Source: Planctomycetota bacterium (lineage in GTDB: Bacteria; Planctomycetota; Planctomycetia; Pirellulales; Pirellulaceae). From it: a stretch of DNA of 64,000 bases. The position numbers and the translations under genes were made by a program. Shown one piece after another: positions 1 to 8,939 of this stretch. The stretch spans positions 1-64,000 of the forward strand of contig VGZA01000028.1 of NCBI GenBank assembly GCA_016872775.1, in the 5' to 3' direction. Numbering within the stretch: the first letter of the stretch is position 1; every line of letters begins with the position of its first letter. The notes below the pieces were generated by a model that searched no databases, was not told the DNA's origin, and saw only the letters and a program-made list of their open reading frames with translations.

Positions 1-393
1 GCCTGTACGCTGTGCTTCGTCCGCCAGCCACTCCAGCAACTCCGGAACCGCAGGCTGATTTTCGCGGCTGACATCGTCCACCGGATGCACAATGCCGCGG
101 CCCAGCATGTGGTACCAGAGCCGATTGGCGAAATTCCTGGCAAACGGCCGGCTGCTCGTCAAGAAAAGGGCGAACTCTCTCCGCCACTGCGTGGTGCGGG
201 GCTGTGCGCCCGTCAGAAATCGCGGTCGTTCCTCCGGCGGCAACTCGCGAACCACATCGACCAGCCGTGCATTACCGACCGCGATATCGCGGCGCTCCAG
301 GCCCGCAAAGAAGCGGTTCATGCGCGTGAAGTCGTCCTTGGTCCATCGATCGAACGGATGATCGTGGCAGCGAGCGAAGCATCGCCCACCGCA
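1..393 (-). pseudogene. 5'-truncated DUF1549/DUF1553 family gene, running off the window
   Basis: Read on the minus strand, this frame encodes the heme-like CARCHDHPFDRW motif, then an acidic linker, then the characteristic FANRLWYHMLGRGIVHPVDD block and PELLEWLADEA. These are hallmarks of the planctomycete DUF1549/DUF1553 (PSD1) proteins. Upstream of CARCHDH the frame meets an in-frame TGA at 394-396 and a second TGA about 15 bases further, with no start codon between. The N-terminal DUF1549 half is therefore missing, and the reading frame is joined directly to a truncated blaR1-like gene. It is open to the window edge, so the C-terminal half may lie outside. This is probably a relic of a rearrangement. 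Initiation at an internal ATG near 312 is possible but would make only a C-terminal fragment. Confidence 0.75.
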
Positions 394-496
394 TCAATAA
401 GTATTGAATCACCAGTAGACCCGCGATCATGGCCAGACCGCTGGCCGCCAGCAAGCCGCTGGCCCGCATCACGACAGAGATCGCATCGTCAAACAT
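394..496 (-). pseudogene. truncated blaR1-like (M56) membrane sensor, N-terminal stub
   Basis: The ATG at 496 lies four bases after the stop codon of the blaI-like gene, which is the usual blaI-blaR1 arrangement. The first ~35 residues form one hydrophobic segment (GLLAASGLAMIAGLLVIQYLL), as expected for the first transmembrane helix of an M56-family sensor. The homology then stops: the DNA passes into DUF1549 sequence in another frame and this frame ends at 272 as nonsense. No HEXXH zinc motif, further helices or sensor domain remain. The BlaR1 assignment rests mainly on position behind blaI and on the hydrophobic start, so it is an inference. The exact junction lies somewhere between about 375 and 430. 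Confidence 0.55.
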
Positions 497-499
497 GGC

Positions 500-901
500 T
501 CAGCGCTCCTCGTTCACCTGCTTCTGGCGCTTCTCTTCCGATCGGATCAGTTTTTTCAATTCCGCCAACTCACCCGGCGTCAGCTTCGCACCCTGCACGA
601 GATGTGCGACCAACGGCACGACGGAACCCCACACCACTCGCTCCACAAAATGATCGAGCTGCGTTTCGCGGACCTGGTCAGGCGCGATCGTCGCCGAGTA
701 GCGCGTCGGCAGTTTGCCGACTTTCGTGCGGTCCACTCATCTTTTGTCCACCAGCCGGTTCAACCTGGTTTGCACCGTCGTGTACCCCACGTCGCGTCCC
801 AGACAATCGTGGACCTCGGAAAGCGAAAGTCCGCCATGCTCCCAGAGCAGATTCAGCAACTCCAGCTCGCCGGCTGTCGGATTGGCTCCTGCTCCCTGCA
901 T
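500..901 (-). pseudogene. blaI: blaI/mecI-type transcriptional repressor gene with an in-frame stop
   Basis: Starting at the ATG at 901, 54 residues match the winged-helix N-terminus of BlaI/MecI repressors (ELELLNLLWEHGGLSLSEVHD, then GYTTVQTRLNRLVDK). A TGA at 737-739 then interrupts the frame. The same frame resumes at once with VDRTKVGKLPTRYSATI and the typical C-terminal dimerisation half (VERVVWGSVVPLVAHLVQ, then LTPGELAELKKLI), ending at 500. One base change explains the break. A GTG directly after the stop (736) could restart translation, giving a dimerisation domain without a DNA-binding domain. The intact family member is about 120-130 residues, and the two halves together give that length. 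Confidence 0.8.
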
Positions 902-994
902 GGCAGTTCCTCGCTTGATTGCTGCCGGTCACTCGTTCGGACTCGATAAGTCCCGGCAGGGCCGACGGCCGGTTTTGTGACCTGCGTCGTAAAA

Positions 995-1014
995 TTTATG
1001 ACAAGCGTCATAAA
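995..1014. promoter_or_regulatory. BlaI-type operator palindrome
   Basis: TTTATGAC-AAGC-GTCATAAA is a perfect inverted repeat with 8-base arms and a 4-base centre. It lies 94 bases upstream of the blaI-like start at 901. A third half-site (GCGTCGTAAA, about 985-994) precedes it in tandem. BlaI/MecI repressors bind dyads containing GAC/GTC half-sites, so this is the probable autoregulatory operator of the broken blaI operon. Confidence 0.55.
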
Positions 1015-1076
1015 ACGTCAAAGGCCGCTGGAAGAAAAATGGCCCTATCCGATTTTGTGGGAGCGACTGCCGGTGG

Positions 1077-2780
1077 CTACGCGGCACGCGAACGCACCAA
1101 CCAGGACGGTGCGAGCGGATTGCCTCGCCGCACCGGCGGTTCCTCACGGTCCTCCTGTTGCACACTGTCAATCAACTGCACAATGCGCTCGCGGATTTCC
1201 GTCGATTGATAGTAGAAACTATGGGCCAGAGTCGGATTGGCGAACGCTTGAACGATGCGCGACTTCACGGCAAAAACGTCGGCCGAGGAAATGACCGTGC
1301 GTAGCGCCTGACTGGTCTGATCGCTGAGTTTTGCGCTGATCGCTATCGCTTTGCGCAACAACTCGTCACTGATCGGCTCGAGACTGTCGACGCCGGGTGG
1401 ATGCGTGGTCACGCGCACGAACGTCCCCGAGTCAGCTCCAAAGACCGCTTTGCGAACCAGAAAGGGGAGCGAAATCCTGCCGAGGTAGTGCGTCCCGCGC
1501 ACAAAGCCGCATGCGACCAATCGGCCAGTGACCTTGGCGATTGCCGAGCAGAGCCCCATCGAGACCTTCAGGACCAGGAACGGAAGTGTGGCGCACACCC
1601 AGAGCACAACGATGGCAAAAGATCGGAACGGCAACAGTGTCGCTGCCGCATCGAGCAGCGTCCGCAGCAGCGAAGGCTCCTTCTCCAAGGCGAGTTCGCC
1701 GGATTCTTCGGTGACGGTCGCTGCCGACAACGCCAGCGTTTGGGGACGACTTGCCTGAATCGACCTCAAGAGCCGATAGGCGACCGTCTCTTTGATCTGG
1801 CTGCGGTAGTCGACCGGTGGCGGCTCCGTCACCGGCACGGCAAAGTCGCTGAGTCGTTTCGGTTGCATGAACTGGCGGATAAACTTGCCCGGCTGACGGG
1901 TGATCTGTTGTGCCGCGAGCAGTCCGGCGATCGCCTCGTCGACCACGTTGCCGTCCGCACCGCCAGGAGACGCCGACGTAACACCCTGGTCTTTCCGCTC
2001 CACTTCCTGGTTGGCAAAGACGAACGCACTAGCGCGCCCGGAACCGTAATAGTGCGGGTGGCGGCGAGTGGTGCGTGATCTCGAGCGGATCAGTTCGCCT
2101 CCCATCGTGATGATGACGATTGCCGCCGCAAGACACGCCATCCATTCGTAACCAGGCCAGTTCCGACATGCCCAGGCACAAGCCCAAACCAGTGCGGAGT
2201 AGATCGGGATGGAAATCCAGCGGTAATCCAACGACTCCCAATGCCGAAAATAGAGCACAGGAGTGCCCAGAGTGATGACCTGTCCGAGTTTTTGCGGCCG
2301 GGTAGTCAGTTCATCGAGTGCATTGAGAATCACATTGCCGCCATGCGAGTGTCCGACAAGGTGATAACGAACGATACGAGGATCTTGCTCCAGGGCTCGC
2401 AGGCGCCCGGCCAGAGCCCGCCCCGCTTCGCGCCTCGCTTTTTCGCTGTTCTCACCGCACCAGGCAAAGGGTAATCGACGGGAAGGATCACGGGTCACTT
2501 TCGCCCGTGACGTCCGGTTCAAGTGTTCCCAGCAGCGGGCTGCGGAACCCCTTGTTCGCAATTTTTCATCCAGGTCGCGGCAGAAATCACTTCCCGGCGT
2601 CCACCAATCCCCTTCTTCCTTATCGCTGCTGTTGGCGAAGGTACCGTGAATGAGCAGGATGGTTTCCAATCCAGGAGCGGACGGTGCGAGAAGAGCCGGT
2701 TGTGCGAGGGATTCCGTGGTATCTCCGATCAACTCCTTGCCGGCCATCACGTGAATTGGATGCCATGACGAGATTTTCAC
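1077..2780 (-). CDS. membrane-associated alpha/beta hydrolase (lipase-like)
   Basis: The 567-residue product has an oxyanion-hole LLIHGTF motif at residues 42-48 and a nucleophile elbow GHSHGG at 143-148 (Ser145), which fit an alpha/beta-hydrolase of the lipase/esterase type. A long hydrophobic stretch at about 188-230 and another at about 375-415 suggest two or more membrane segments after the hydrolase core, so the enzyme is probably anchored in a membrane. The GTG start at 2780 is preceded by AAAGGAG at good spacing, which favours it over the internal ATG. The last ~130 residues are charged and unassigned. No neighbour explains its substrate. The third member of the catalytic triad cannot be assigned by eye. 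Confidence 0.7.
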   Translation of the reverse strand: MKISSWHPIHVMAGKELIGDTTESLAQPALLAPSAPGLETILLIHGTFANSSDKEEGDWWTPGSDFCRDLDEKLRTRGSAARCWEHLNRTSRAKVTRDPSRRLPFAWCGENSEKARREAGRALAGRLRALEQDPRIVRYHLVGHSHGGNVILNALDELTTRPQKLGQVITLGTPVLYFRHWESLDYRWISIPIYSALVWACAWACRNWPGYEWMACLAAAIVIITMGGELIRSRSRTTRRHPHYYGSGRASAFVFANQEVERKDQGVTSASPGGADGNVVDEAIAGLLAAQQITRQPGKFIRQFMQPKRLSDFAVPVTEPPPVDYRSQIKETVAYRLLRSIQASRPQTLALSAATVTEESGELALEKEPSLLRTLLDAAATLLPFRSFAIVVLWVCATLPFLVLKVSMGLCSAIAKVTGRLVACGFVRGTHYLGRISLPFLVRKAVFGADSGTFVRVTTHPPGVDSLEPISDELLRKAIAISAKLSDQTSQALRTVISSADVFAVKSRIVQAFANPTLAHSFYYQSTEIRERIVQLIDSVQQEDREEPPVRRGNPLAPSWLVRSRAA

Positions 2781-2990
2781 TTGTTTCGCTCCTTTGCCAG
2801 CGCCTCCCAGTTCGCCCAGCTACGGCGACGCGCAGAACCAAGCTTCTTCGAACAACGGGTTTTGCCGACGGTTTCTAAAGAAAATCCGGCAAGCTTGAGC
2901 AACTCCCCGCCAAGTCGGTGCCCGATCGTCAGATTCACGAGCGCGTGGGATTCAAGCCGCGCGAAGTACGAGGCGAACCAGCCTGTTTGG

Positions 2991-4445
2991 TCAGAGCATG
3001 ATCGGGTGAACAACTTCGCCGTGAACGTCGGTCAACCGGAAATCGCGTCCCGCGTAACGATACGTAAGCCGTTCGTGGTCCAATCCAAGCAGGTGCAACA
3101 GGGTCGCGTGCAGATCATGGATATGCACCTTATCGTCGCGAGCGAAGAAGCCGTAATCGTCCGTGGCACCATACCGGAATCCCGGCTTGACCCCGCCGCC
3201 CGCCAGCCACATCGTGAATCCTTCGGGGTTGTGGTCCCGTCCGTTGCTGCCTTCCACGGTGGGCGTCCGACCGAACTCACCACCCCACCAGAGAAGTGTA
3301 TCGTCGAGCATTCCTCGGGCTTTCAGGTCGCTGAGCAGTCCGGCAATCGGAAGATCGACTTCCGCCGCGTTTTTTTCATGTCCATTCTTGAGATCGCTGT
3401 GCTGGTCCCATTGCACCTTGTTATCACTATGGGTGACCTGGATAAAGCGCACGCCTCTTTCGGCGAAGCGGCGTGCCAGCAGGCACATCCGTCCGAAATT
3501 CGCCGTGGCCGGTTGATCGATCCCGTACAGACGCAGCGTGGAGGCTGATTCCGCCGAGAGGTCCTCGACTTGTGGCATTTCCCGTTGCATTCGGAATGCC
3601 AATTCAAACGAGCGAATGCGGGCGTCCAGCGTCGGATCGGCGTTGAAGCGCTGCAGGTGCTCCCGATTGCGCTGCGACAGTTGCTCGAGTTGCCGCTGCT
3701 GAATCTCGCGAGGCAGCCAGGGGTTCTCGATATATTTTACCCGCGCCTTGTCGGAGGGCACGCTGGCATTTCCAAGCGGCGTCCCCTGGTATGCGGCCGG
3801 CAGAAACGCGGCACCCCAATTATTGATTCCGCCATGAGCCAGTGTCGGACAAATCGATATGAACGCCGGCAGGTTCTGATTTTCCGTCCCTAACCCGTAA
3901 CTCACCCACGATCCGATGCTGGGCCGCACGAAACTGTCGCTGCCGGTGTGCAACTTGAGCAGTGCTCCGCCGTGGGCCGGATTCGTTCCATGCACCGAAT
4001 GCAGCATGCATAAGTCATCGGCATGCCGCCCCAGGTGGGGAAACAGCTCGCTGACCCAATGGCCGCACGCACCATGCCTCTGGAATTTCCAGGGCGTGTT
4101 CAGCAAGTTGCCGGTTGGGGCGAACTGCACTCGCGGTTTTGCGAACGGCAACGGCTTTCCGTCGTCGCGAGCCAGCAGCGGTTTATAATCAAATGTGTCG
4201 AGGTGTGAAGGACCACCTTTCATGAAGAGGAATATGATTCGCCGTGCCCGAGCGGGAAAATGGGGCGTACGCGCGGCCAGCGGGTTGTCGGCGGAAGCAC
4301 CGTTCTCGGGCCCTGGCGCAGCATCCGGTTCCGATCCGGCCCGCAGAAGATCCGCCAGCGCTAACACTCCAAACCCGAGCGCAGACCCTGCCAGCATCTG
4401 CCGACGGCTTGTCTCGTTGCGTTGGTTCCACGCCAGGCTTTTCAT
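2991..4445 (-). CDS. DUF1501 family protein
   Basis: This 484-residue protein begins with SRRQMLAGSALGFGVLALADLL, a twin-arginine-like leader usual for DUF1501 proteins. It carries the family blocks FLFMKGGPSHLDTFDYKP, HSVHGTNPAHGG, RGVRFIQVTHSD and WWGGEFGRTP. DUF1501 has an alkaline-phosphatase/sulfatase-like fold, but its activity is not established; it is typically encoded directly after a DUF1549/DUF1553 protein, as here. The chosen ATG (4445) lies just beyond the upstream stop (4468). In-frame starts at 4478 or 4484 would overlap the upstream gene and imply translational coupling. Export to the periplasm is inferred from the leader. Confidence 0.88.
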   Translation of the reverse strand: MKSLAWNQRNETSRRQMLAGSALGFGVLALADLLRAGSEPDAAPGPENGASADNPLAARTPHFPARARRIIFLFMKGGPSHLDTFDYKPLLARDDGKPLPFAKPRVQFAPTGNLLNTPWKFQRHGACGHWVSELFPHLGRHADDLCMLHSVHGTNPAHGGALLKLHTGSDSFVRPSIGSWVSYGLGTENQNLPAFISICPTLAHGGINNWGAAFLPAAYQGTPLGNASVPSDKARVKYIENPWLPREIQQRQLEQLSQRNREHLQRFNADPTLDARIRSFELAFRMQREMPQVEDLSAESASTLRLYGIDQPATANFGRMCLLARRFAERGVRFIQVTHSDNKVQWDQHSDLKNGHEKNAAEVDLPIAGLLSDLKARGMLDDTLLWWGGEFGRTPTVEGSNGRDHNPEGFTMWLAGGGVKPGFRYGATDDYGFFARDDKVHIHDLHATLLHLLGLDHERLTYRYAGRDFRLTDVHGEVVHPIML

Positions 4446-4467
4446 TGTCGAACCGCCGCTGCTTCGC

Positions 4468-6594
4468 TCAAGGGACATACACAAATTCGTTGGAGGCCAT
4501 CAAGGTGTGGCAGAGCGTGCTCCATGCCAGCCTGACCCGATTGGCTTCGTCCGACTCGCTCACGGCCAGCGCATTGCGTAATTCACCCAGGAATCGCTGC
4601 AGTGCTTCCAACTCCCCATCGGCCGCCGGGCGCTGGAAAAGTCGGCGGACGAGTCCCGTCATCGTCTGTTTCTCATCGGCGGAGCCCGTCCCACAGGCTG
4701 TCGCCGCGCACTGGGCACTCACTTCCGCGACGAATTCGCTGTTCATCATCCAGAGCGCCTGGGGCGCAATGGTCGTGGTTGCTCGATCGCCGTTCGGCAC
4801 CGCGGCGTCGGGGTAATCGAGTAACTGGAAGACGTCGTAGACATTATTTCGGACCACCGGCAGGTAAAGCGACCGCCGAGGGCTGCGATAGTCGGTCAGA
4901 TCCTTCGAGGTGTGATCGAAGAAATACTCGCGGTTCTTGACCGTAAGCAACGAGCCGCCCATGCGGCGATCGAGCGATCCGCTCACAAACAACAGCGCGT
5001 CGCGGATCGATTCCGCCTCCAGCCTCCGCAACGGAAATCGCGAGAATAACTCGTTTTCCGGGTCTTTTGCCACCTTGTCGGGCGCCGCCAGACTGCTCTG
5101 CTGGTAGGTCGCGGAGGTGAGAATTCGGCGATGGAACCGCTTCCACGAAGAACCGTCACGGGCAAACTGCAGGACGAGCCATTCCAGCAGTTCGGGGTGC
5201 GATGGAGATTCGCCCAGCAGCCCGAAATTGTCAGTCGTTCGCACCAATCCTCGCCCGAAGTGCCAGCGCCAGAGCCGATTGACAACCACACGTCGCGCCA
5301 GGGCATTGGCGTCGGAGGCCAGCCAGCGGGCCAATTCCATTCTTCCGCTCGAGGCCGGATCGATCGGAGCCGCGGATATCGGCCCAAGCGCCGAGGGAAT
5401 GCCGCGCCGCACAATTTCACCTAAGGTCAGGTGACTCCCGCGCACATGGATCGGCAAATCGACCAGCGTTCCCTCGGCGACGCCCATCGCCGAGGGAATA
5501 GGGGGACCCTCTTTTTCCATCGTCGTCAGCTGTTCACGCAGTTTCTTCAGTTCCTCGGCGACCGGCGCGGGGAACATCGGTTCGAGATTTTTCGGCAGTT
5601 GCTCCTTGTTCTCGGCTTGGGCGCGTATCGTTTCCTCCGCCGCCTGCACGACTTTCTGAATCGACTCGCGTTGTTGCTGTAACCGCGTTTCAAATTCCGC
5701 TTTGCGGGCCGCCAGTTCGGGGGTCATCAGCGGGTTCTCGTGCCACTTGGCGACCTTCTTCAAGTTCTCCATGGTCTTCGTGCTCTTGAAGATCCCGGCC
5801 AGCGCGTAATAGTCCGCCGTGCCGAGCGGGTCGAACTTGTGGTCGTGGCAACGAGCACATCCGATCGTCATCCCCAGCAGGGCTTTGCCGACCGTATCGA
5901 CCTGTTCGTCGACAATATCCAATTCCATTTTGGTTTCGTCGACTTCGGCGAGCACCTTCGGGCCGATCGCCAGGAAGCCGGTCGCGGTCAGCAACTCGTG
6001 ACGCTCCTCGTCACTCGCGGCCGGCAACAGATCCCCCGCGAGCTGCTCCAGCACGAACCGATCCCACGGCTTGTCCTGGTTCAAACTGCGGACGACATAA
6101 TCGCGGTATCGCCAGGCATTGCCGTGCGCGACATTCTCGTCCAATCCGTTCGAATCGGCGTAGCGGGCGATATCCAGCCAGTGTCGCCCCCATCGTTCCC
6201 CGTATCCGGGAGAAGCCACCAGCCGATCGAACAATTGTTCGAAACGGTCTGGCAATGGCGATGATTCGTATTCATCAAGCAGATCGATGTCGGCGGGAAG
6301 CCCGGTCAAGTCAAAAGAAACGCGCCGGACCAGTTGCCACGGCTCCGCCTCGGCGGCGGGCCGAAATCCACGGCCCACCATCGTTTCGCGGAGCAGCAGG
6401 TCGAGCGTCGACCGATCCCAGGCGGTTGTCTGGAGAAGCTGCAGATCGGGTGCCACAACGCCCCGGAATGCCCAATGTTCATTGTTGGCGTCGCGGTCGG
6501 CCGCTCCGATGGGGCTCGACAGGGCGGCAAGCAGCATCAGGCCGATCGAGAAAACGGCCAGGATCACGCATCTTCGTCGTTCAAGGATCGTCAT
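4468..6594 (-). CDS. DUF1549 and DUF1553 domain protein (planctomycete surface/cytochrome-associated)
   Basis: The ATG at 6594 follows GGAG at suitable spacing and starts a hydrophobic leader of about 30 residues. The DUF1549 domain follows ([41 protein letters not shown]). A charged, coiled-coil-like stretch (about residues 270-370) comes next, then DUF1553 (RRVVVNRLWRWHFGRGLV, HPELLEWLV, RRLEAESIRDALL). The CARCH motif resembles a heme-binding site, but the separate N-terminal planctomycete cytochrome domain (PSCyt1) found in many relatives is absent. The downstream partner is DUF1501, 22 bases after its stop. Function is unknown; carbohydrate or sulfated-polymer use is often suggested from genome context. 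Confidence 0.88.
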   Translation of the reverse strand: MTILERRRCVILAVFSIGLMLLAALSSPIGAADRDANNEHWAFRGVVAPDLQLLQTTAWDRSTLDLLLRETMVGRGFRPAAEAEPWQLVRRVSFDLTGLPADIDLLDEYESSPLPDRFEQLFDRLVASPGYGERWGRHWLDIARYADSNGLDENVAHGNAWRYRDYVVRSLNQDKPWDRFVLEQLAGDLLPAASDEERHELLTATGFLAIGPKVLAEVDETKMELDIVDEQVDTVGKALLGMTIGCARCHDHKFDPLGTADYYALAGIFKSTKTMENLKKVAKWHENPLMTPELAARKAEFETRLQQQRESIQKVVQAAEETIRAQAENKEQLPKNLEPMFPAPVAEELKKLREQLTTMEKEGPPIPSAMGVAEGTLVDLPIHVRGSHLTLGEIVRRGIPSALGPISAAPIDPASSGRMELARWLASDANALARRVVVNRLWRWHFGRGLVRTTDNFGLLGESPSHPELLEWLVLQFARDGSSWKRFHRRILTSATYQQSSLAAPDKVAKDPENELFSRFPLRRLEAESIRDALLFVSGSLDRRMGGSLLTVKNREYFFDHTSKDLTDYRSPRRSLYLPVVRNNVYDVFQLLDYPDAAVPNGDRATTTIAPQALWMMNSEFVAEVSAQCAATACGTGSADEKQTMTGLVRRLFQRPAADGELEALQRFLGELRNALAVSESDEANRVRLAWSTLCHTLMASNEFVYVP

Positions 6595-6661
6595 GGACCA
6601 GATCTCCGTTTCCTCCGCGGACGCCACGGGGACTCGGACGGAACGGTGCGTGGCGGCGGGG

Positions 6662-6690
6662 TAAGCTCAGTTGAACTGAGTATCAGCTTA
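6662..6690. repeat. nested inverted repeat upstream of the DUF1549 gene
   Basis: Outer arms TAAGCT (6662-6667) and AGCTTA (6685-6690) enclose a tight inner dyad CTCAGTT-G-AACTGAG (6666-6680). It lies between the stop of the TPR gene, which it touches, and the start of the DUF1549 gene. It has no T-run, so an operator or mRNA end-processing structure is as likely as a terminator. Confidence 0.35.
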
Positions 6691-8808
6691 GTCCGAAGTG
6701 CCCTTGCTGGGCAATCGTTGATCGAGGATTGGCGGCAGGTTGGGTCGCGACCGAGGCTGATATTCGACGCGCAGCACACGATCGGGCATTCCGTCCGTAC
6801 CTCGCACGATCTGTTGGCCCTGGGGATTGAATTCCTCCCGCTCGTTGCCGCGAATCCGCGTCCAACCGAGCATGGTTCCGGCCTGATCGTAGTCGTACTC
6901 GTCGCGCCAGTTCTTGCGCACGGAAATCAGCGGATCAACGTAGTTCGTCGCCGCGCGTGAATTGCCGGCCCGTTCGGCGGCGGCCCGTGGATCCGCGCGT
7001 TCGTCCGCATAGTCGACGCGACGGATGCGGCCGTCGTCGTCGTATTCCCGAAGTTCATTGTCGAGGTAATAGACCGAGATAAACGCTGGTGCGGACACGA
7101 CATCTTGCCGCGCCGCAAATACACCGATGTCGACGCGGCTCGATTCCAAGCCGCCATCCCCGGAAATGGGTCGGCGGCCGTGGTAGTCGATCTGTAGTTC
7201 CATGATCGAGCCGGATTCGTTGCGCGGTACCAGCCTGATCTTCTCGGCGGAACCGCGCAGGATCACCCAGCGCAGCGGAAATGCGGTTGACTCGCCACCC
7301 AGCCTGCTCTCGGCCGCGACGACCATCCGGCGCGTGTATCGCAACGAACGAGCGACACGAGCCACGGCCTGCGGCGTATTGAGCAGAACTTCGCCGCGAT
7401 AGGCGTCGAAATAGTCGCGCCCCGGCTCGGCCGGTTCCTCGGCGATCACCCGTAATTCCACCAGCGGTGGAATTGTTTCCAGCGACATCTGATGCGCCAT
7501 GTGGACCATGCGTTCGGCATTGACCTGTTCGCCGTCAAATACCGAGGGGTGGGCGGTCCCGGAAAAGTAGTCTTCATCCCGGGCCACGGACTTCAGAGTA
7601 CCACGTAGTACTCTCTGCAGGGTTGGCATCAACAGGCCGGTCTCGATCAGCCGGCGCTTCACCTCGGGTTGGAATGCGGCTAGAGTTGCGGCCAAGGCGT
7701 CCAAGAATACGCGATCGGAACCGGACGAGCCTTGCGAGATAATCAGGTAGGGCGTATTGCAGGGTAACAGGTCGCCATACCCCTGACCGTTCTCACCGTT
7801 TGTACCCGGATCGTGGTCACGGTGTTCAGGATAAACGTAGAGCTGATTGGCATGGTATTGGGCGAACAGGATGGAAGCGTGGCGCCCCTGCGTAAGTGCC
7901 AGGCGTGGCAAGCTGCGCCACAGTGGGCCTCCGGTCACGGCGGTCGAGGAATTTCCAATCGTCACACGGTTGTAGCTGAACAGAGTCTGCAGACCGTGGT
8001 GCACGCCGGTGCTGCGAGCACGGTCGTCGAATTCGATCCGTGTCAGTTGCGGAAAGCTGGCAAAGTCCATATTCGAGTGATCGGAATCATGGTTGTCGTA
8101 AAGGTCGCCGGCATTTCCGGCGGCCGTTCCCTGTTGATACCAGCGGCGCAACAGGTCGCCAACGACCCCCTTCCCGCTTGCCACAGGCCGCTCCGCGGCT
8201 GTCGCATCGAGCTCCACGAAGCACTGAAAAATCCCCAGGCTGGAATTCCACCGCGTACACTCTTCGGCAATCAGTACCTGCCCGTCGCGAGGCGTCGCCG
8301 GTGTCGCGCCACGCGGTTCGGGATTTCGCAGTTCTGCGAAGCGGGTGTTGAGCGACTCGGCTCGAGTAGCATTCGGCTGGATTGCATCACCGGTTGTCCG
8401 CCGGCGATTTCGCATCGCATCCAGCAGTGACGGAAACGCTGGTTGGTCGCGCAGCGACTGCAGATCGTCGTCCCGCTGGACGAGGTCAACGTCGTGGAAT
8501 CCCCGCGCAACCGCCGCTTCGAGGCTCTGCATCGCCTCGTCGAGGCGATCCATTCGAGCCAGGATACAGGCCAGGTTGTATCGAGTCCCGGCATCGTCGG
8601 GAACCACTTCGGCCATCCTTCGGCATAGCGGTTCGGCGGCGGCCCATTTCTGTTCCCGAATTGCGGCGGTCAGCCGCTCGGAAAGCCGCGGCATCTCAAA
8701 GACCGTCGCCGCCCGAGGCTCCTGGTCCTGAACCAGCCCGTTCGCCATCCAGTAGAACCACGCACCACATAACAGGCAGATCAAAGTGATCATTAGCCGC
8801 CGCTCCAC
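6688..8808 (-). CDS. membrane-anchored TPR-containing protein of unknown function
   Basis: This 706-residue protein has one N-terminal membrane segment (LMITLICLLCGAWFYWM). A TPR-like region covers about residues 40-140 (EPLCRRMAEVVPDDAGTRYN, LARMDRLDEAMQSLEAAVARG). The remaining ~550 residues contain no motif I recognise. They include 'PYLIISQGSSGSDRVFLDALAATLAAF', whose GSSGSD stretch could be a loop of a hydrolase fold, and a C-terminal part with YD/RHS-like wording (REYDDDGRIRRVDYADE, DYDQAGTMLGWTRI). It follows the exporter permease genes by 131 bases and might be cotranscribed with them. Exposure outside the cytoplasmic membrane is inferred from the anchor. Confidence 0.7.
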   Translation of the reverse strand: MERRLMITLICLLCGAWFYWMANGLVQDQEPRAATVFEMPRLSERLTAAIREQKWAAAEPLCRRMAEVVPDDAGTRYNLACILARMDRLDEAMQSLEAAVARGFHDVDLVQRDDDLQSLRDQPAFPSLLDAMRNRRRTTGDAIQPNATRAESLNTRFAELRNPEPRGATPATPRDGQVLIAEECTRWNSSLGIFQCFVELDATAAERPVASGKGVVGDLLRRWYQQGTAAGNAGDLYDNHDSDHSNMDFASFPQLTRIEFDDRARSTGVHHGLQTLFSYNRVTIGNSSTAVTGGPLWRSLPRLALTQGRHASILFAQYHANQLYVYPEHRDHDPGTNGENGQGYGDLLPCNTPYLIISQGSSGSDRVFLDALAATLAAFQPEVKRRLIETGLLMPTLQRVLRGTLKSVARDEDYFSGTAHPSVFDGEQVNAERMVHMAHQMSLETIPPLVELRVIAEEPAEPGRDYFDAYRGEVLLNTPQAVARVARSLRYTRRMVVAAESRLGGESTAFPLRWVILRGSAEKIRLVPRNESGSIMELQIDYHGRRPISGDGGLESSRVDIGVFAARQDVVSAPAFISVYYLDNELREYDDDGRIRRVDYADERADPRAAAERAGNSRAATNYVDPLISVRKNWRDEYDYDQAGTMLGWTRIRGNEREEFNPQGQQIVRGTDGMPDRVLRVEYQPRSRPNLPPILDQRLPSKGTSD

Positions 8809-8939
8809 GTGAGTTCATTCTCCCGCATCTTCGCGCGATCGAATCGCACTGCCGACCATTCCCCCTCGCACGCCGACGTCCGCGGTGACTCGCGCGCGGC
8901 GGTACGTTTGACGGCATGCTCGAGGACGCCGCCGTTGTT

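Noticed and set aside
2777-3013. Minus-strand frame of 78 codons between the DUF1501 gene and the hydrolase, ending in GTGA overlap with the hydrolase start
   Set aside because: The overlap is suggestive, but the TTG start lies inside the DUF1501 gene and the sequence shows no known motif; kept only as a possible short gene.
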